From: Cephalotus follicularis
Lineage: Eukaryota; Streptophyta; Magnoliopsida; Oxalidales; Cephalotaceae
DNA: 64,000 bases
NCBI GenBank assembly: GCA_001972305.1
Contig: BDDD01000274.1
Span: forward strand, 186,001-250,000
Direction of reading: 5' to 3'
Part shown: piece by piece, positions 27,080-37,192 of the stretch
How positions within the stretch are numbered: the stretch's first letter is position 1
Layout: every line of letters begins with the position of its first letter
The notes under the pieces: generated by a model
Databases searched by the model: none
What the model was told of the DNA's origin: nothing
What the model saw: only the letters and a program-made list of their open reading frames with translations
Position numbers and translations under genes: made by a program

Positions 27080-27250
27080 CAACGGCGAGAGCAAATGGCG
27101 AGGGCACATTAATACCATCGCCGTTGAGTTGTTTTTTTTAATTTTTTTTTAAAAAGGCATGGCGAGGGCACTGTTGCCCTCGCTATGCCCTCGCCATTAT
27201 TAAAATTACATGGCGAGGGCGATAATTGCCCTCGCCATGCCCTCGCAGTA
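27080..27250. repeat. Left subterminal repeats of the CACTA element
   Basis: Several copies of GGCGAGGGC and its complement GCCCTCGCC, partly arranged as back-to-back pairs such as GGCGAGGGCACTG followed by TGCCCTCGC. In this superfamily such repeats are where the second transposon protein binds. The facing copies can form hairpins. Confidence 0.85.
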
Positions 27251-27463
27251 TTCTGCCCTAATAATACTACCCGGTCCTTTCTTTTTTTCCCCTTTTTTTT
27301 TCCTCTCCCTTTCTACCCTAATACTCATCGTCGCTCGCCTTGCCCTCACTTTCTCCCTCTCTCTCACAGCTGTCGATCTCCTTCTCTTCACTGCCGGTCT
27401 CCTTCTCAGGTATTAATTTCTTTCTCCCTCTCTCTCACTACTGATTTGTAATTTTTTGTGTGA

Positions 27464-27473
<10 letters not shown>

Positions 27474-27503
<30 letters not shown>
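27474..27503. repeat. (TG)n microsatellite near an ambiguous base
   Basis: A TG run in the 5' part of the CACTA element, followed by TATATA. The only ambiguous base of the window (n) lies just beyond at 27524, which may mark an assembly or polishing problem. Confidence 0.85.
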
Positions 27504-27511
<8 letters not shown>

Positions 27512-27866
27512 ATATACTGTTAANACAGTTCTCGCATACGTACGTCCACTGTAGGATATATCGTTATTTTGTGTACATAGTTTACTTTAAGAAAGTTTCG
27601 GTTACACTCCTTAAACATGTTCCTCGATGCATAATAAACGGATTAATTCAGTTTAATTCATGTATTTGAGGAACCGTGGGGAGATGCTGTCAAAATTTTC
27701 TCGGAGTGAACTATTCACGTGCGATAACGATATTAGTGGAGGTACGTAGTCGGGAATGGAATAGGGCCATACCTTTTAGAGTTAGGTGGTGAGATACACT
27801 TCAGTCAATGCATTTTGAGAAAAGAATACTTGAATCAACAATCTTATACCCTACTTGTAGAAAAAA

Positions 27867-30800
27867 ATGTCTGTGGAGAGGAGTTGGATGAGTAGGCTGG
27901 TTGTCCGAGGGTTACTAACGGAGGAATTTAACAGGGGTGTGCTCGGTTTCCTAGATTTTTCATTCTCGAACGAAGATTTTGTCTGGAATAGTACGATAAA
28001 GTGTCCTTACAATTGTTGCAAGTTAAGGGCATTTGAAACTCGATCTGAAGTCGGTTACATTTGTTGAAAAACGGTTTCACCCTTCATTACATGTTGTGGG
28101 ATCAACATGGGGAAATGAGGGAACGCCATCAGGCTACAGTGGAGCAGCCAGACCCCTCGGGTCCAAGCAATCCTTTTGTTGATCTTGTAATGGATGCTGG
28201 GGGGTTCAAGTTTGATACTCGTGAACATGACGAGATGGCCGATGAACTTCCGAATCCAAATGCAAAGAAGTTTTATGACCTGCTTAAGGATGCGGATGAA
28301 CCGTTGTGGAATGGCTGTAAAAAAAACACACCAAGCTGTCTATGATGACACGACTCATGAATGTCAAGTCGAAGTATGGGATTCCTAACTAATGGGCCGA
28401 GGAAATTCTTCAGATCGTTAAGAGAGGAATGCATGAAGATGAGAAGTTGCCGAAGTCTTATTACAAGCAGAAACAAATTATGAAGACATTGGGATTAGGC
28501 TACAAAAAGATAGATGCATGTGTCAATGATTGTATGGTGTATTACAGGGATCGGCACAAGGGTGCTACAGAGTGTCCAACATGTAATCATCCTATATTCA
28601 AACCTAGCAGTGGCGGAAAGAGAAAGAAACAGGTACCTTACAAGGCTTTGCGTCACTTTCCAGTGGCACCAAGACTTCAGAGGTTGTTTCAATCAGACAA
28701 AACATCTGCTGATATGAGGTAGCATAGTAAGAAGAGGAAGGATAACAACGGTGACAAAGTGGGAATGGTACACCCGGTTGACGGTGAAGCTTGGAAGCAC
28801 TTTGATATTACTTTTCCATCTTTTGCTGCAGAGGTTGGCAATGTTAGAATAGGAATAGCAACAAACGGGTTTTGCCCTTTTGGGGTTAGTAGTAGTGTTT
28901 ACTCTTGCTGGCCTGTTTTTGTTTTCCCATACAATCTTTCACCTTGGTTGTATGTGACGAAGCCATTCATATTTTTATCCTTGATTATACCTGGACCAAA
29001 AAGCCCAGGAAAAAATATTGATGTGTTTCTACGTCCACTCGTTAACGAGTTGAAGATGTTGTGGGAAACTGGAGTTGCAACCTATGATGCATCGCGCAAG
29101 AAGAACTTTCAGATGAGGGCAGCTTTAATGTGGACAATTAGTGACTTTCCTGCCTATGGAATGCTGTCAGGCTGGAGTACTCATGGTCATTTGGCATGCC
29201 CCTACTGTATGGGTCAGACCAAGGGTTTTAGATTGAAGCATAGTCATAAATGTTCGAGGCTTGACTGTCATCGTCAATTGTTGCCCACAGACCACCAGTT
29301 TAGAAGAGACAATAAAAAATTCTTGAAGGGTCGAAGGGTGACCGAGGTGGGTGTGGAGAGGTAATCAGGGGAAGAGGTTGAGTATCAACTCCCCGAGTTG
29401 AATGAAGTTGTGTTTGAAAAATGTGCACCAACTAGTAAGATTCCTGGGTTCGGGAGAGTACAGAATTGGACTAAGCAAAGTATCTTTTTCGAACTTCCTT
29501 ATTGGAGTAAAGTACTAGTGAGATACAAGTTAGATGTCATACACACCGAGAAGAATGTGTTTGAAAATATATTCAACACGGTCATGAATGTGAAGTGAAA
29601 ATCCAAGGACCATGTACAAACTTGACTTGATCTGAAAGAGTTGAGAATAAGACCTGAACTGCATGCAGAAGAGGTGGACGGGTGGTTCATATTGCCACCA
29701 GCAAAATATTCATTGAACAAAGAACAGGTCAAACAACTTTGTGAATGGATGACAAAGATCAGGTTTCCGAATGGATACGCCTCATCTCGGTGTGTGAATG
29801 TTTCAGAGTGTAAGGTTTCAGAATTGAAGAGCCATGATTTCCATGTCTTCATGCAGAGGCTTCTTCTGATTACATTTTCTGAGTTCCTGTCGAGAAATAT
29901 CATGGAGGTGTTGGCCGAGGTCAGTGATTTTTTTCGGAATATATGCTCAACATCGAACAGTGCTGCGAAGATGGACTTGCTCCAGAGTAACATTGTGCAA
30001 ACAATTTGCAAAATGGAGAAGATATTTCCTCCATCTTTTTTTGATTCGATGGAACATCTTCTCGTCCACCTAGCTTACGAAGCGAAAGTATGTGAACCGG
30101 TTCAGAATACATGGATGTATCCCATTGAGAGGTACAGTTACTCGTTGTTTCTCTTTTTGAAAATGTTCATCTCTTTGTCATGCATTCTAATTACATATTT
30201 AATTATAGAGATATGTTTGATCTTAAAAAGATGGTCAAGAACAAAGCTCGTGTGGAAGGGTCGATCGCCGAGGCATACATTGTTCGCGAGTTGACAACGT
30301 TTTGTTCGTATTATTTCGAACCTGATGTCCCGACGAGGCTGAAAAGACATGGGAGAAACTGGGATGGGGACGCCGTTGCAAGTAACGGATTGCTATCCAT
30401 ATTTACTCATCCCGGTAAAGTAATGGGCAAGACAGAGAACAGACATATGACAGACCAAGAATACGAGGCTGCATATTTGTACATCCTTCTGAACTTCGAT
30501 GAAGTCAGCTCTCTGGTTGAGTAAGTATACATATATATTGTACTAAGTTTTTACTCTATTTATACGAATTGTGCAATATGAACGTATCTCACTTATATTC
30601 TTTGTTGTGGTGAGTACGAACAACTAGTCAGCGAATTAAACCCTAACATTACCCCCAAACAAATTAAAGAAGAACGCAATGCACACTTTGTGAAATGGTT
30701 TCAAAGCCATGTAAGTAATGCCAGAATATGTCTACAAAGCGTTTTTAAGTTTCATGATTTTTAATTGTTGATGTTGATTTCTATGTTACGTGTGTACATT

Positions 30801-31607
30801 GCACACTTAATAGGTTAAGAACGACAAGGAAGTTGACGCCCATCTACGAAATTTATGAAGTGCGCCTGCTACAAAAGTGAGGTCATGGAAGGGGTATGTC
30901 GTCAACGGGTGCAAGTTTCACACTAAAGATGCATCGAGGACCTTAAAAACTCAAAATTTGGGTGTAATGGTCAAGGGAAACACTTGAAATGATAGTTGTA
31001 GTGACTTCTACGGAGCTTTGGTCGGCGTAGTGGAGCTTGATTTCTACGAAAAAGACAACAAAGTTGTTTATTCAAGTGTAGTTGGGCTGACACTTCGGAG
31101 AGAGGTACCAGAGTGGATGAGTTTGGGATTGTTTGTCTGAACCCAGAAAAGGAACTCCCCACATACAAGCCGTTCATACTAGCAAGTAAAGTTGTGCAGG
31201 TGTTCTACGCACCCAGCGTTTTCAATGATCGTAGGTACAAAGGGTGGGTGACTGTGATAAAAACGAAACCCAGAAATGCCTACAGCCTTCCTGATTATGA
31301 AGAAGAAGATGGCGACGATTTGGGTATGGATATGACATTGCAAGAAGATGTCGCCACCGGTCCACTGTGATCATTTGCAGCTGATTTAAGACCTGAAAGT
31401 GAAGATTCCTTTCGAGTAGATGGGGAATTGGATGAGGTAGTATTGCCTCCAAATGTTCGAATAATGGATCGTGCGTCAGACCATGACAATACGGATGATG
31501 AGGAAGATGAATGGGAAGACGATGTTTCTGACACGGATGAGGAGGACGGAATGATGGAATATGATTTCGATAGTCAAAACGACATGGATATTGATAGCAT
31601 AGATTAA
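27867..31607 (+). pseudogene. CACTA TNP2-type transposase gene
   Basis: This is the transposase that cuts and joins the element ends. Domains appear in order. A Transposase-associated domain (27867-28130) reads RSWMSRL, then CPYNCCK. The TNP2 domain (28429-29364) carries a CPTCNHP knuckle, PVDGEAWKHFD, PGPKSPGKNIDVFL, MRAALMWTISDFPAYG and CPYCMGQTK. A DUF4218 domain (about 29950-30520) reads SFFDSMEHLLVHL and VEGSIAEAYIV. A DUF4216 domain (about 30990-31330) reads FILASKVVQVFY. The acidic tail ends in DMDIDSID. One intron can be read at 30132-30208 (GT...AG), joining MYPIER to DMFDLKKM. The usual ATDGF of TNP2 reads ATNGF, a possible loss of a catalytic Asp. Stops and frameshifts, for example after SADMR near 28722, make it likely dead. 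Confidence 0.85.
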
Positions 31608-31760
31608 ACTGTAAGTTAATAGTGTAGTATATGTAGTAAATACTATTTGTAATAGTATTCCTAATCTTATAATTTGGCACAACATTGTAATTTGATACAA
31701 TATAGTAGGACAACTGTATGTAGTTTGTATCATTTTTAAATACATTGAGTTCTTGCAAAT

Positions 31761-33447
31761 ATGTCATGCAGGGTCGCACGTTCCTCTATTCCTCGAGATT
31801 CTACCACACCATTCGGATCTACGCGTCCCGAGTCGGACTCCATTAAGTTAAACACACGGGAGCAGGAAACCGATGTTCCCAGTGCTAGTAAGGAAATTTG
31901 TTATGTCACGATATTTGACCTTAAAATGTTTTTCGTATTATCGAAGCTTTTTTGTTATATTTTGTTATATATGTTTACAACAAAACGTAACCATGTTTTT
32001 GAATCAGACTCCGATCAGCGATGGATGAGGGGAGCTAGTAGGGGGGCGGACTTGCCCCCGCAGGGGGTGGAGGATTTTAGGCCTATTCAACATATCAGTG
32101 CCAATGGGTAAGTAACTAGTAATTTAAGTACATGTTTTTAAAACTAACCTATGATGGTGCTAATATTTGTTTAATTGCATGTGTTTTGAGGAGATGGACT
32201 TGAAGAACACCATAGCATCCATCATCAAGAGCAGAATACTGCAACCATGGACCATGTGGATCCAGTGGCCCGATTCAGAGAAGGAACTACTGTGGGAGAA
32301 GCTACTGGTGATTAAAACTGTTGCCGTTAACAATACCGATGTATTCAGGATATTTTTTAAACTCGTTGTTTGACATTGATGTTTTTTAGGACTACTTCCA
32401 CTTTCTGCTATCTAATGCACACAGCAGGCTTGCATTCCATAGTTACGTGCAGGAGAATTACCCAAAGTGGATGCGTAACTATAGGAAGAAGGCAATGACA
32501 GGCGCTGGTGTGCGTCAGATGAGCCCTGAGTGCAGGCAGTATGGCCCTGTAGAGATACGACAACTAGTGTGGGATGAAATGGTGAACATATGGATGTCCA
32601 AGGATTTTCAGAAGCGGGCAAGAACAAATACCGCAAATAGGGCGAACGAAGCACACATCACCTACATGACGGTAGTTACACGAAGGAAAGACAACTTCAG
32701 ATTGGGGTAAGTAATAAACTTAATTTATAATTACGGTGCTTAATAAACTTAATTTGTGTTTCAAACTAATTCGAAATTGCATTTGACTTGCAGGAGGCCA
32801 AGGGGAAACCTACTGTGGATCTATTTTACGACACCCATCGGAGGAAGGGGAATGATACTCTTCTACCTCCTATTATAATGGAGAGGATTGTAAGTCACAA
32901 ACTGAAATGAATATGTCAATTACCCTTTATATTTCAATCACTTAACTGATTAATCTTGTATTGTTTTATAGGAGAAGTACCAAGCTACTGTCGGGGCAGA
33001 TACTGTGGAGGGGCCTGACGGTACTAGTAAGCCGGCTCCCTTCGACATCGTGGCATGCACAGAGGCGACTGGAAGTCTGCGGAAGGGCAATATCCATGGA
33101 TTGGGGAACTACATGACTTTCACGAAGATGCTACCACAAGCACTTCGAGGTACTCAGTCGGGAGTGGGAAGTCAGAGTCGCCTATTCATTTCACAGCCAT
33201 CAGAGGCCAACCCAGGGAAGGACGCAGGTGTTCGCGAGGAGGTCTCAGAGCTTCACCAGTAGGTGGACCATGTGTAGACGACGTTGGAGAGTTTTATGGC
33301 TCAAATGACGTAGATGATGGGGTCTCAGTCCAGACGCACACCATCTGATCAGAGTTCACCGCGGACTCGGCACCCCCCCTTCTAGCCATCTCCAGACTCG
33401 GATGATAGCGATGACGAGTCAAAGTTTGTTGAGTTTGACACATTTTG
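31761..33447 (+). pseudogene. CACTA second gene, Transposase_24-like protein
   Basis: This is the likely DNA-binding partner of the transposase, the TnpA-position gene of CACTA elements. Exons can be followed by frame and by GT/AG borders: a start at 31761 (MSCRVARSSIPRDST), an exon at about 32008-32109 (RWMRGASRGADLPP), one at about 32170-32320 (SRILQPWTMWIQWPDSEKELLW), one at about 32390-32707 (YPKWMRNYRKKAMTG, then TNTANRANEAHITYM), one at about 32795-32890 and a last one from about 32972. The last exon reads TGSLRKGNIHGLGN and stops at 33262. Beyond it the same frame continues with further stops to an acidic end SDDSDDESKFVEFDTF at 33447, so the tail is probably truncated by mutation. Confidence 0.7.
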
Positions 33448-33689
33448 AGGCTGTTTGTAAACGTATTACACTTTTTATAAATATGGTATAAAGCTCATTT
33501 ACATTGTTTTCTCATTTACATTGTTTTGTTAGCTTAATGTGAATGAAATGTGTCGTTTAGTAGTTATGAATGGAGTCAATTACACAATTGTGAAATATAA
33601 ACTGTTATTGTGGCTACTGCTGAAATGAATTGCGGATTTTGCTTGGATATAGGGAATGGATTCTGCTGATATAACCACCAGCACAAACT

Positions 33690-34080
33690 GCAGAATGACG
33701 AGGGCATTGCGAGGGTAATGCCCTCGTCATTCTGAAGCAAATATACATGACGAGGGTTAAAACCCTCGCCTTGGCGAGGGTATATGAATGTATGAGCAGA
33801 TGACGGTGAGGGGGCGCCTGCCCTAGCTATACCCTCACCATGGCGAGGGCATTACTGCTAGGGGGAGCCCGCCCTCGCCGTGGCGAGGGCATGACGGCGA
33901 GGGGGATCCAGCCCTACACATACCCTCGTCGTGGCAAGGGCAATCTACGGCGAGGGGACCTGACTCTCACCGTGCCCTCGCCAAGCCCTCGTGAAGTGGA
34001 TGGTGAGGGTTTATTCACCTCGCCATGCCCTCGGCTTTGACTCAACTGCGAGGGGATGGCGAAGGGAAGTGCCCCCGCCA
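33690..34080. repeat. Right subterminal repeats of the CACTA element
   Basis: A denser array than on the left: many copies of GGCGAGGGC, GACGAGGGC or GCCCTCGCC in both directions over about 390 bases. It makes the region GC-rich against AT-rich surroundings. Open frames through it are repeat artefacts. Confidence 0.88.
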
Positions 34081-34088
34081 TTGAACTA

Positions 34089-34101
34089 TTTTTTAGTAGT
34101 G
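34089..34101 (-). repeat. Right terminal inverted repeat of the CACTA element
   Basis: TTTTTTAGTAGTG, the inverse of the left end. The next three bases are ATA. Confidence 0.92.
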
Positions 34102-34311
34102 ATATAGTCACTACATAATAACTTGTGAAAACAATCAACCTCTTCAACGAACTGGCATACAACGTACTAGTCTATCCGAATAACATATGTCCAAATTTGT
34201 TATCTCACGACTAGGAAGGTTCTAGAATAAAGCTTACCGATGTGCTAAGTCTCACAGCATTATCTCATCATGGTCTTAGCCATCAAATCTTATTCAATGG
34301 ACATTCATAGA

Positions 34312-34341
34312 TTATATATATATATATATATATATATATAC
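34312..34341. repeat. (TA)n microsatellite in solo LTR C
   Basis: A pure TA run to the right of the CACTA element, within the Copia LTR sequence. Confidence 0.85.
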
Positions 34342-35746
34342 CGCTATTGATTATAATAAAGAACATCCTTTATGGAACTATAATGTTTATTACAAGCTAT
34401 TGTTATTACAAGATAATCTAGCTTACAGGACTTATCCCTAACACATCTTTCCCAAAAGAAGTCGACGCTTTGGGAGACCATCTCACAAACTTGAAGGAGC
34501 ATAGAAAGACTTCGACTTCTTTCTTAAAAGACGTCGATGCGTTTCATGTTGCTTCATGTTGGAGTTGGTTTCATAGCTTTAATTGAATGTTTTTAACTGG
34601 CTTTCTATAGGGTGCTTCCTTAGACCCATAAACACTGTTATAATATTATTTTTAACATGAATTGATAATGGATCAATCTTCACGTAATACTAAATTATTT
34701 TCTACACTGATTAATTTGATCAATTGTATTAACTGATTGATTGACTGACTGATGAGTGACCAGTTGTCTGACTGATTGATTTATTAAATATATTATAGTG
34801 ACCTCAATGACTTATAGTTAGGCATGCTAGGCCTTGAACTCCGTTCAATTGTTCCTTCTGATTAGATAGCCACTCGCTTTCATGGCTTTTACTGACGGGT
34901 TAATTCTAGTATATATAGCTAAATGTCTATTGGGTTAATCTTTAGACAACTATATACCTAGCTGAATGTTTATTGAGTTGATTCTTAGACATCTAGGAGA
35001 CTTAGTTGAGTGTCCTTTGGGCTGATCCAGGACAACTAAGTCAAATCTAACTGAACATCCCTTGGGCTGATCCAGGATAGTTAGATTACCGTCTAGTTGA
35101 AACGACTAGATCATTTAACCTACCATTTTGAAAGACTTCCTTCCTTGGGTTAGATATACTGTACTGATACTGATACCGAAGGTCATTAAGCTCTATAGGA
35201 TGTTTGAGTGTCATCGTACACTTGTTTTGGATTGTCTGATAAATGATTCTATAGGATTGATTGTTTAGATCTTATTCCTATACACTGGTATGGGAAAGCT
35301 ATACATGAATATTTAGATCACAACTGGTATTCATACATATACTATGACATGCATTATTACTATATAAAATGTTCATTCCATTTGTGCATGCGAACTTTTC
35401 TACTTGGTTGTATGGCTAACCTATCCTTCACGATAAGGTATTGACATTGTGTACAAGACAAGCATTAGGGAGCAGCGGTCAGTGAGTTGATGGGTACAAA
35501 TGATTAGACTGGGGGATCATCAGCGGACATATTGCGTTGAACTGATTAAGATTGTATTGCATTTGGGAACTGTAACGATTGAAATGACATCCTATTTAAG
35601 CTTCTGAATGGATTTGTGTTTTGCTTAAATTTTTTAAATTATTCCGCAAGTTGATAGACTTAACTAGCACCTAACCATTAGATTAAGTGACTGTATAGGA
35701 CTGAGAGTGAGTTCACAAACTCACCCTTCAGGCTCAAGGTGTTACG

Positions 35747-36368
35747 GTTTTTCTGTAGAGATGTACCATTTTTCTATATTTACTTTATGTTTATCCTAAG
35801 GTGTGGGTATATTTTTCCTGTAACAAATGAAGAATGAGTTCAAAATCTTAATGAACAGTGTGGCTCATATGAGCGAGGTGTTTTAGTTACGGGAGCACTT
35901 TTTGATGGATTTCACTTTTGTGGGAGTGAGAGTGAGGCTACTTCCTATAGGAATTTGGCTGATTATCTAGGTCAATTATGGAATAGGATCAAACACAAGG
36001 TCGTAATTGTTGTGATTTATTAACCAAGGATACTCTAACTCTTAATCCAACCATTAAAGCATGTTATAAGGGTTGAATTAATGAAATCAAACAACATGCA
36101 CCTAAATCCCAAACCTTAGATCATTGATGTTCAATCCATTGACAAAGAAAACAAAACACAAGCAAGCTTGACAAATGATTACTTCTAATCACAAGCACAT
36201 GTTATTATCTCCTACAAATGTTTTCAATACTTATCTACTTAAAGGATCAAGAGAAGCAAAGTCTATGCTTTCTCCAAGATTAGCACACCAAGCTTTGAGA
36301 AGTAAAACCCAAGTTAGGGAGATGGTGAAAGTTTCGGATCTAAGACAAAAAGAATAGCTAGTTTCTTT
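35747..36368. other. Unassigned stretch between repeats
   Basis: About 620 bases between the end of Gypsy D and the MITE-like left end. The 60-residue open frame at 36175-36357 (+) matches nothing I recognise. Nothing else is supported. Confidence 0.45.
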
Positions 36369-36697
36369 TCAAGGCTAGTTTGGTATTACTGTAGCTTTCT
36401 GCTTTTGCTATGAAAATATGCAATGTGAAAAACAACTGTAAAAAGCAACTATAACAAAGCATATCATGTTTGGTAAATTGGTTCACAAAATAGCTTATGA
36501 AAGTAAAAGTAATGAGCTGAGTGTTTAGTAAATCAAGCTTTAAAGGTGTAATTAAATTGTAAATGACCAAAACGGGTTTGAAGTGAACTTTTGTATATAT
36601 GTCATGGATATTTTAGTTTTTAGTTATTGAAACAAAATTATAAGAACATATTATTTCTATAATAAAAGTGATAAATTTTATTCTTTGAAATTGCTAT

Positions 36698-37172
36698 TGA
36701 TATGGGAAAATTCCTATATGAATAAGACACTAACACGTGTCACTTTGAGCCATAGACACATGGGCAAACCGCCCAAGATCGTGGTGATAATGGTGGAGAT
36801 AACTCCTCCATTCTAGAATGAGGAAATGGCCAAGAATTCCGACCCAATTCAGGGGGCCCATGAACTCCTCCATGATATTAGCAGTTCAGACACTGTTACA
36901 GCTATGTAAGGCTATAAATACCCCCAAGAAAGACAATCGGGGGTCGAACAATTTACCATACTCACATTATCTTCTCTGCTAGCAACTGACTTAAGAATTG
37001 GAGTGTCCCCGGAAGTAAAACCTCGTGGACTTTCGATAGTTTTCTTGTTTTGTGTGCAAGGAAGACCAAAGAACATAAACCCAATACATTCTTCAGATCA
37101 TCCTACGTTTTTTCCAACAAATCAAACCTCCATACGTGGAGGACTGTTGTGAAGTTGATTTTTGCATCAACA
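36698..37172 (+). repeat. 5' LTR of Gypsy L
   Basis: It runs from TGATATGGGAAAATT to GCATCAACA and is matched by 43781-44256. A TATA-like GGCTATAAATA lies near 36909. Confidence 0.88.
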
Positions 37173-37173
37173 G

Positions 37174-37192
37174 TTGGCGTCGTCTGTGGGAA
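37174..37192 (+). other. Primer-binding site of Gypsy L
   Basis: It reads TTGGCGTCGTCTGTGGGAA from 37174, close to the TGGCGCCGTCTGTGGGAA seen in plant Tat-lineage Gypsy elements. Confidence 0.75.

Larger units (their letters stand above)
27060..34101 (+). mobile_element. CACTA (En/Spm) DNA transposon, two-gene type
   Basis: The ends are inverted copies, CACTACTAAAAAA at the left and TTTTTTAGTAGTG at the right, the hallmark of the CACTA superfamily. Flanking bases ATC and ATA give a three-base duplication with one mismatch. Subterminal regions are packed with GGCGAGGGC in both orientations. The 7.04-kb interior holds a TNP2-type transposase gene (27867-31607) and a second gene with a Transposase_24-like domain (31761-33447), both on the plus strand with recognisable introns. 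In-frame stops in both suggest it can no longer supply its own transposase, although its termini look usable. It sits inside solo Copia LTR C. Confidence 0.92.
25684..34443 (-). mobile_element. Solo Copia LTR C in the Gypsy D LTR
   Basis: The right end is clear: on the minus strand it begins TGTTAGGGATAAGTCC, typical of a Copia LTR start. The left end is placed at a plus-strand TGTTGGTTTC but is less certain, since the flanks (CGTGT and CATCT) match at only three of five bases. Without the CACTA insertion it is about 1.7 kb and non-coding. No internal Copia sequence is seen. Confidence 0.5.
23612..35746 (+). mobile_element. Gypsy element D (fossil), chromodomain type, 5' truncated
   Basis: Only the end of pol and the 3' LTR remain. 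The integrase core is readable from about 23612 to 24040 ([26 protein letters not shown] is split here as ARLYINEIF and IVSDRDTHF; then FHPQLDGQSEKTIQTLEDML). A chromodomain-like tail ends near 24625 (ECTWEREEDMREKHPCLF). This is the Tekay/Del pattern. A polypurine tract (GGATGGGAGAA) precedes the LTR. The coding part has several breaks, and no 5' LTR is present. Confidence 0.75.
24671..35746 (+). repeat. 3' LTR of Gypsy D, split by nested insertions
   Basis: It begins TGCAGTGACTCG directly after the purine tract and ends near GGTGTTACG. Its two halves (24671 to about 25683 and 34444-35746) sum to about 2.3 kb, the length of related LTRs here. GTCGACGC-like words occur on both sides of the insertion (25434-25680 and 34458-34535), supporting continuity. 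A TATA-like CCATAAATAT lies near 24914. Confidence 0.65.

Noticed and set aside
27185-27451. Short Pro/Ser-rich frame at the left of the CACTA element
   Set aside because: It is leader sequence with a CT-rich tract upstream of the transposase start, and no domain is present.
31222-31779. Minus-strand frame of 185 residues
   Set aside because: It is antisense to the acidic tail of the CACTA transposase and to the AT-rich spacer after it.
33840-34162. Frames at the right end of the CACTA element
   Set aside because: They are made by the GGCGAGGGC subterminal repeats.
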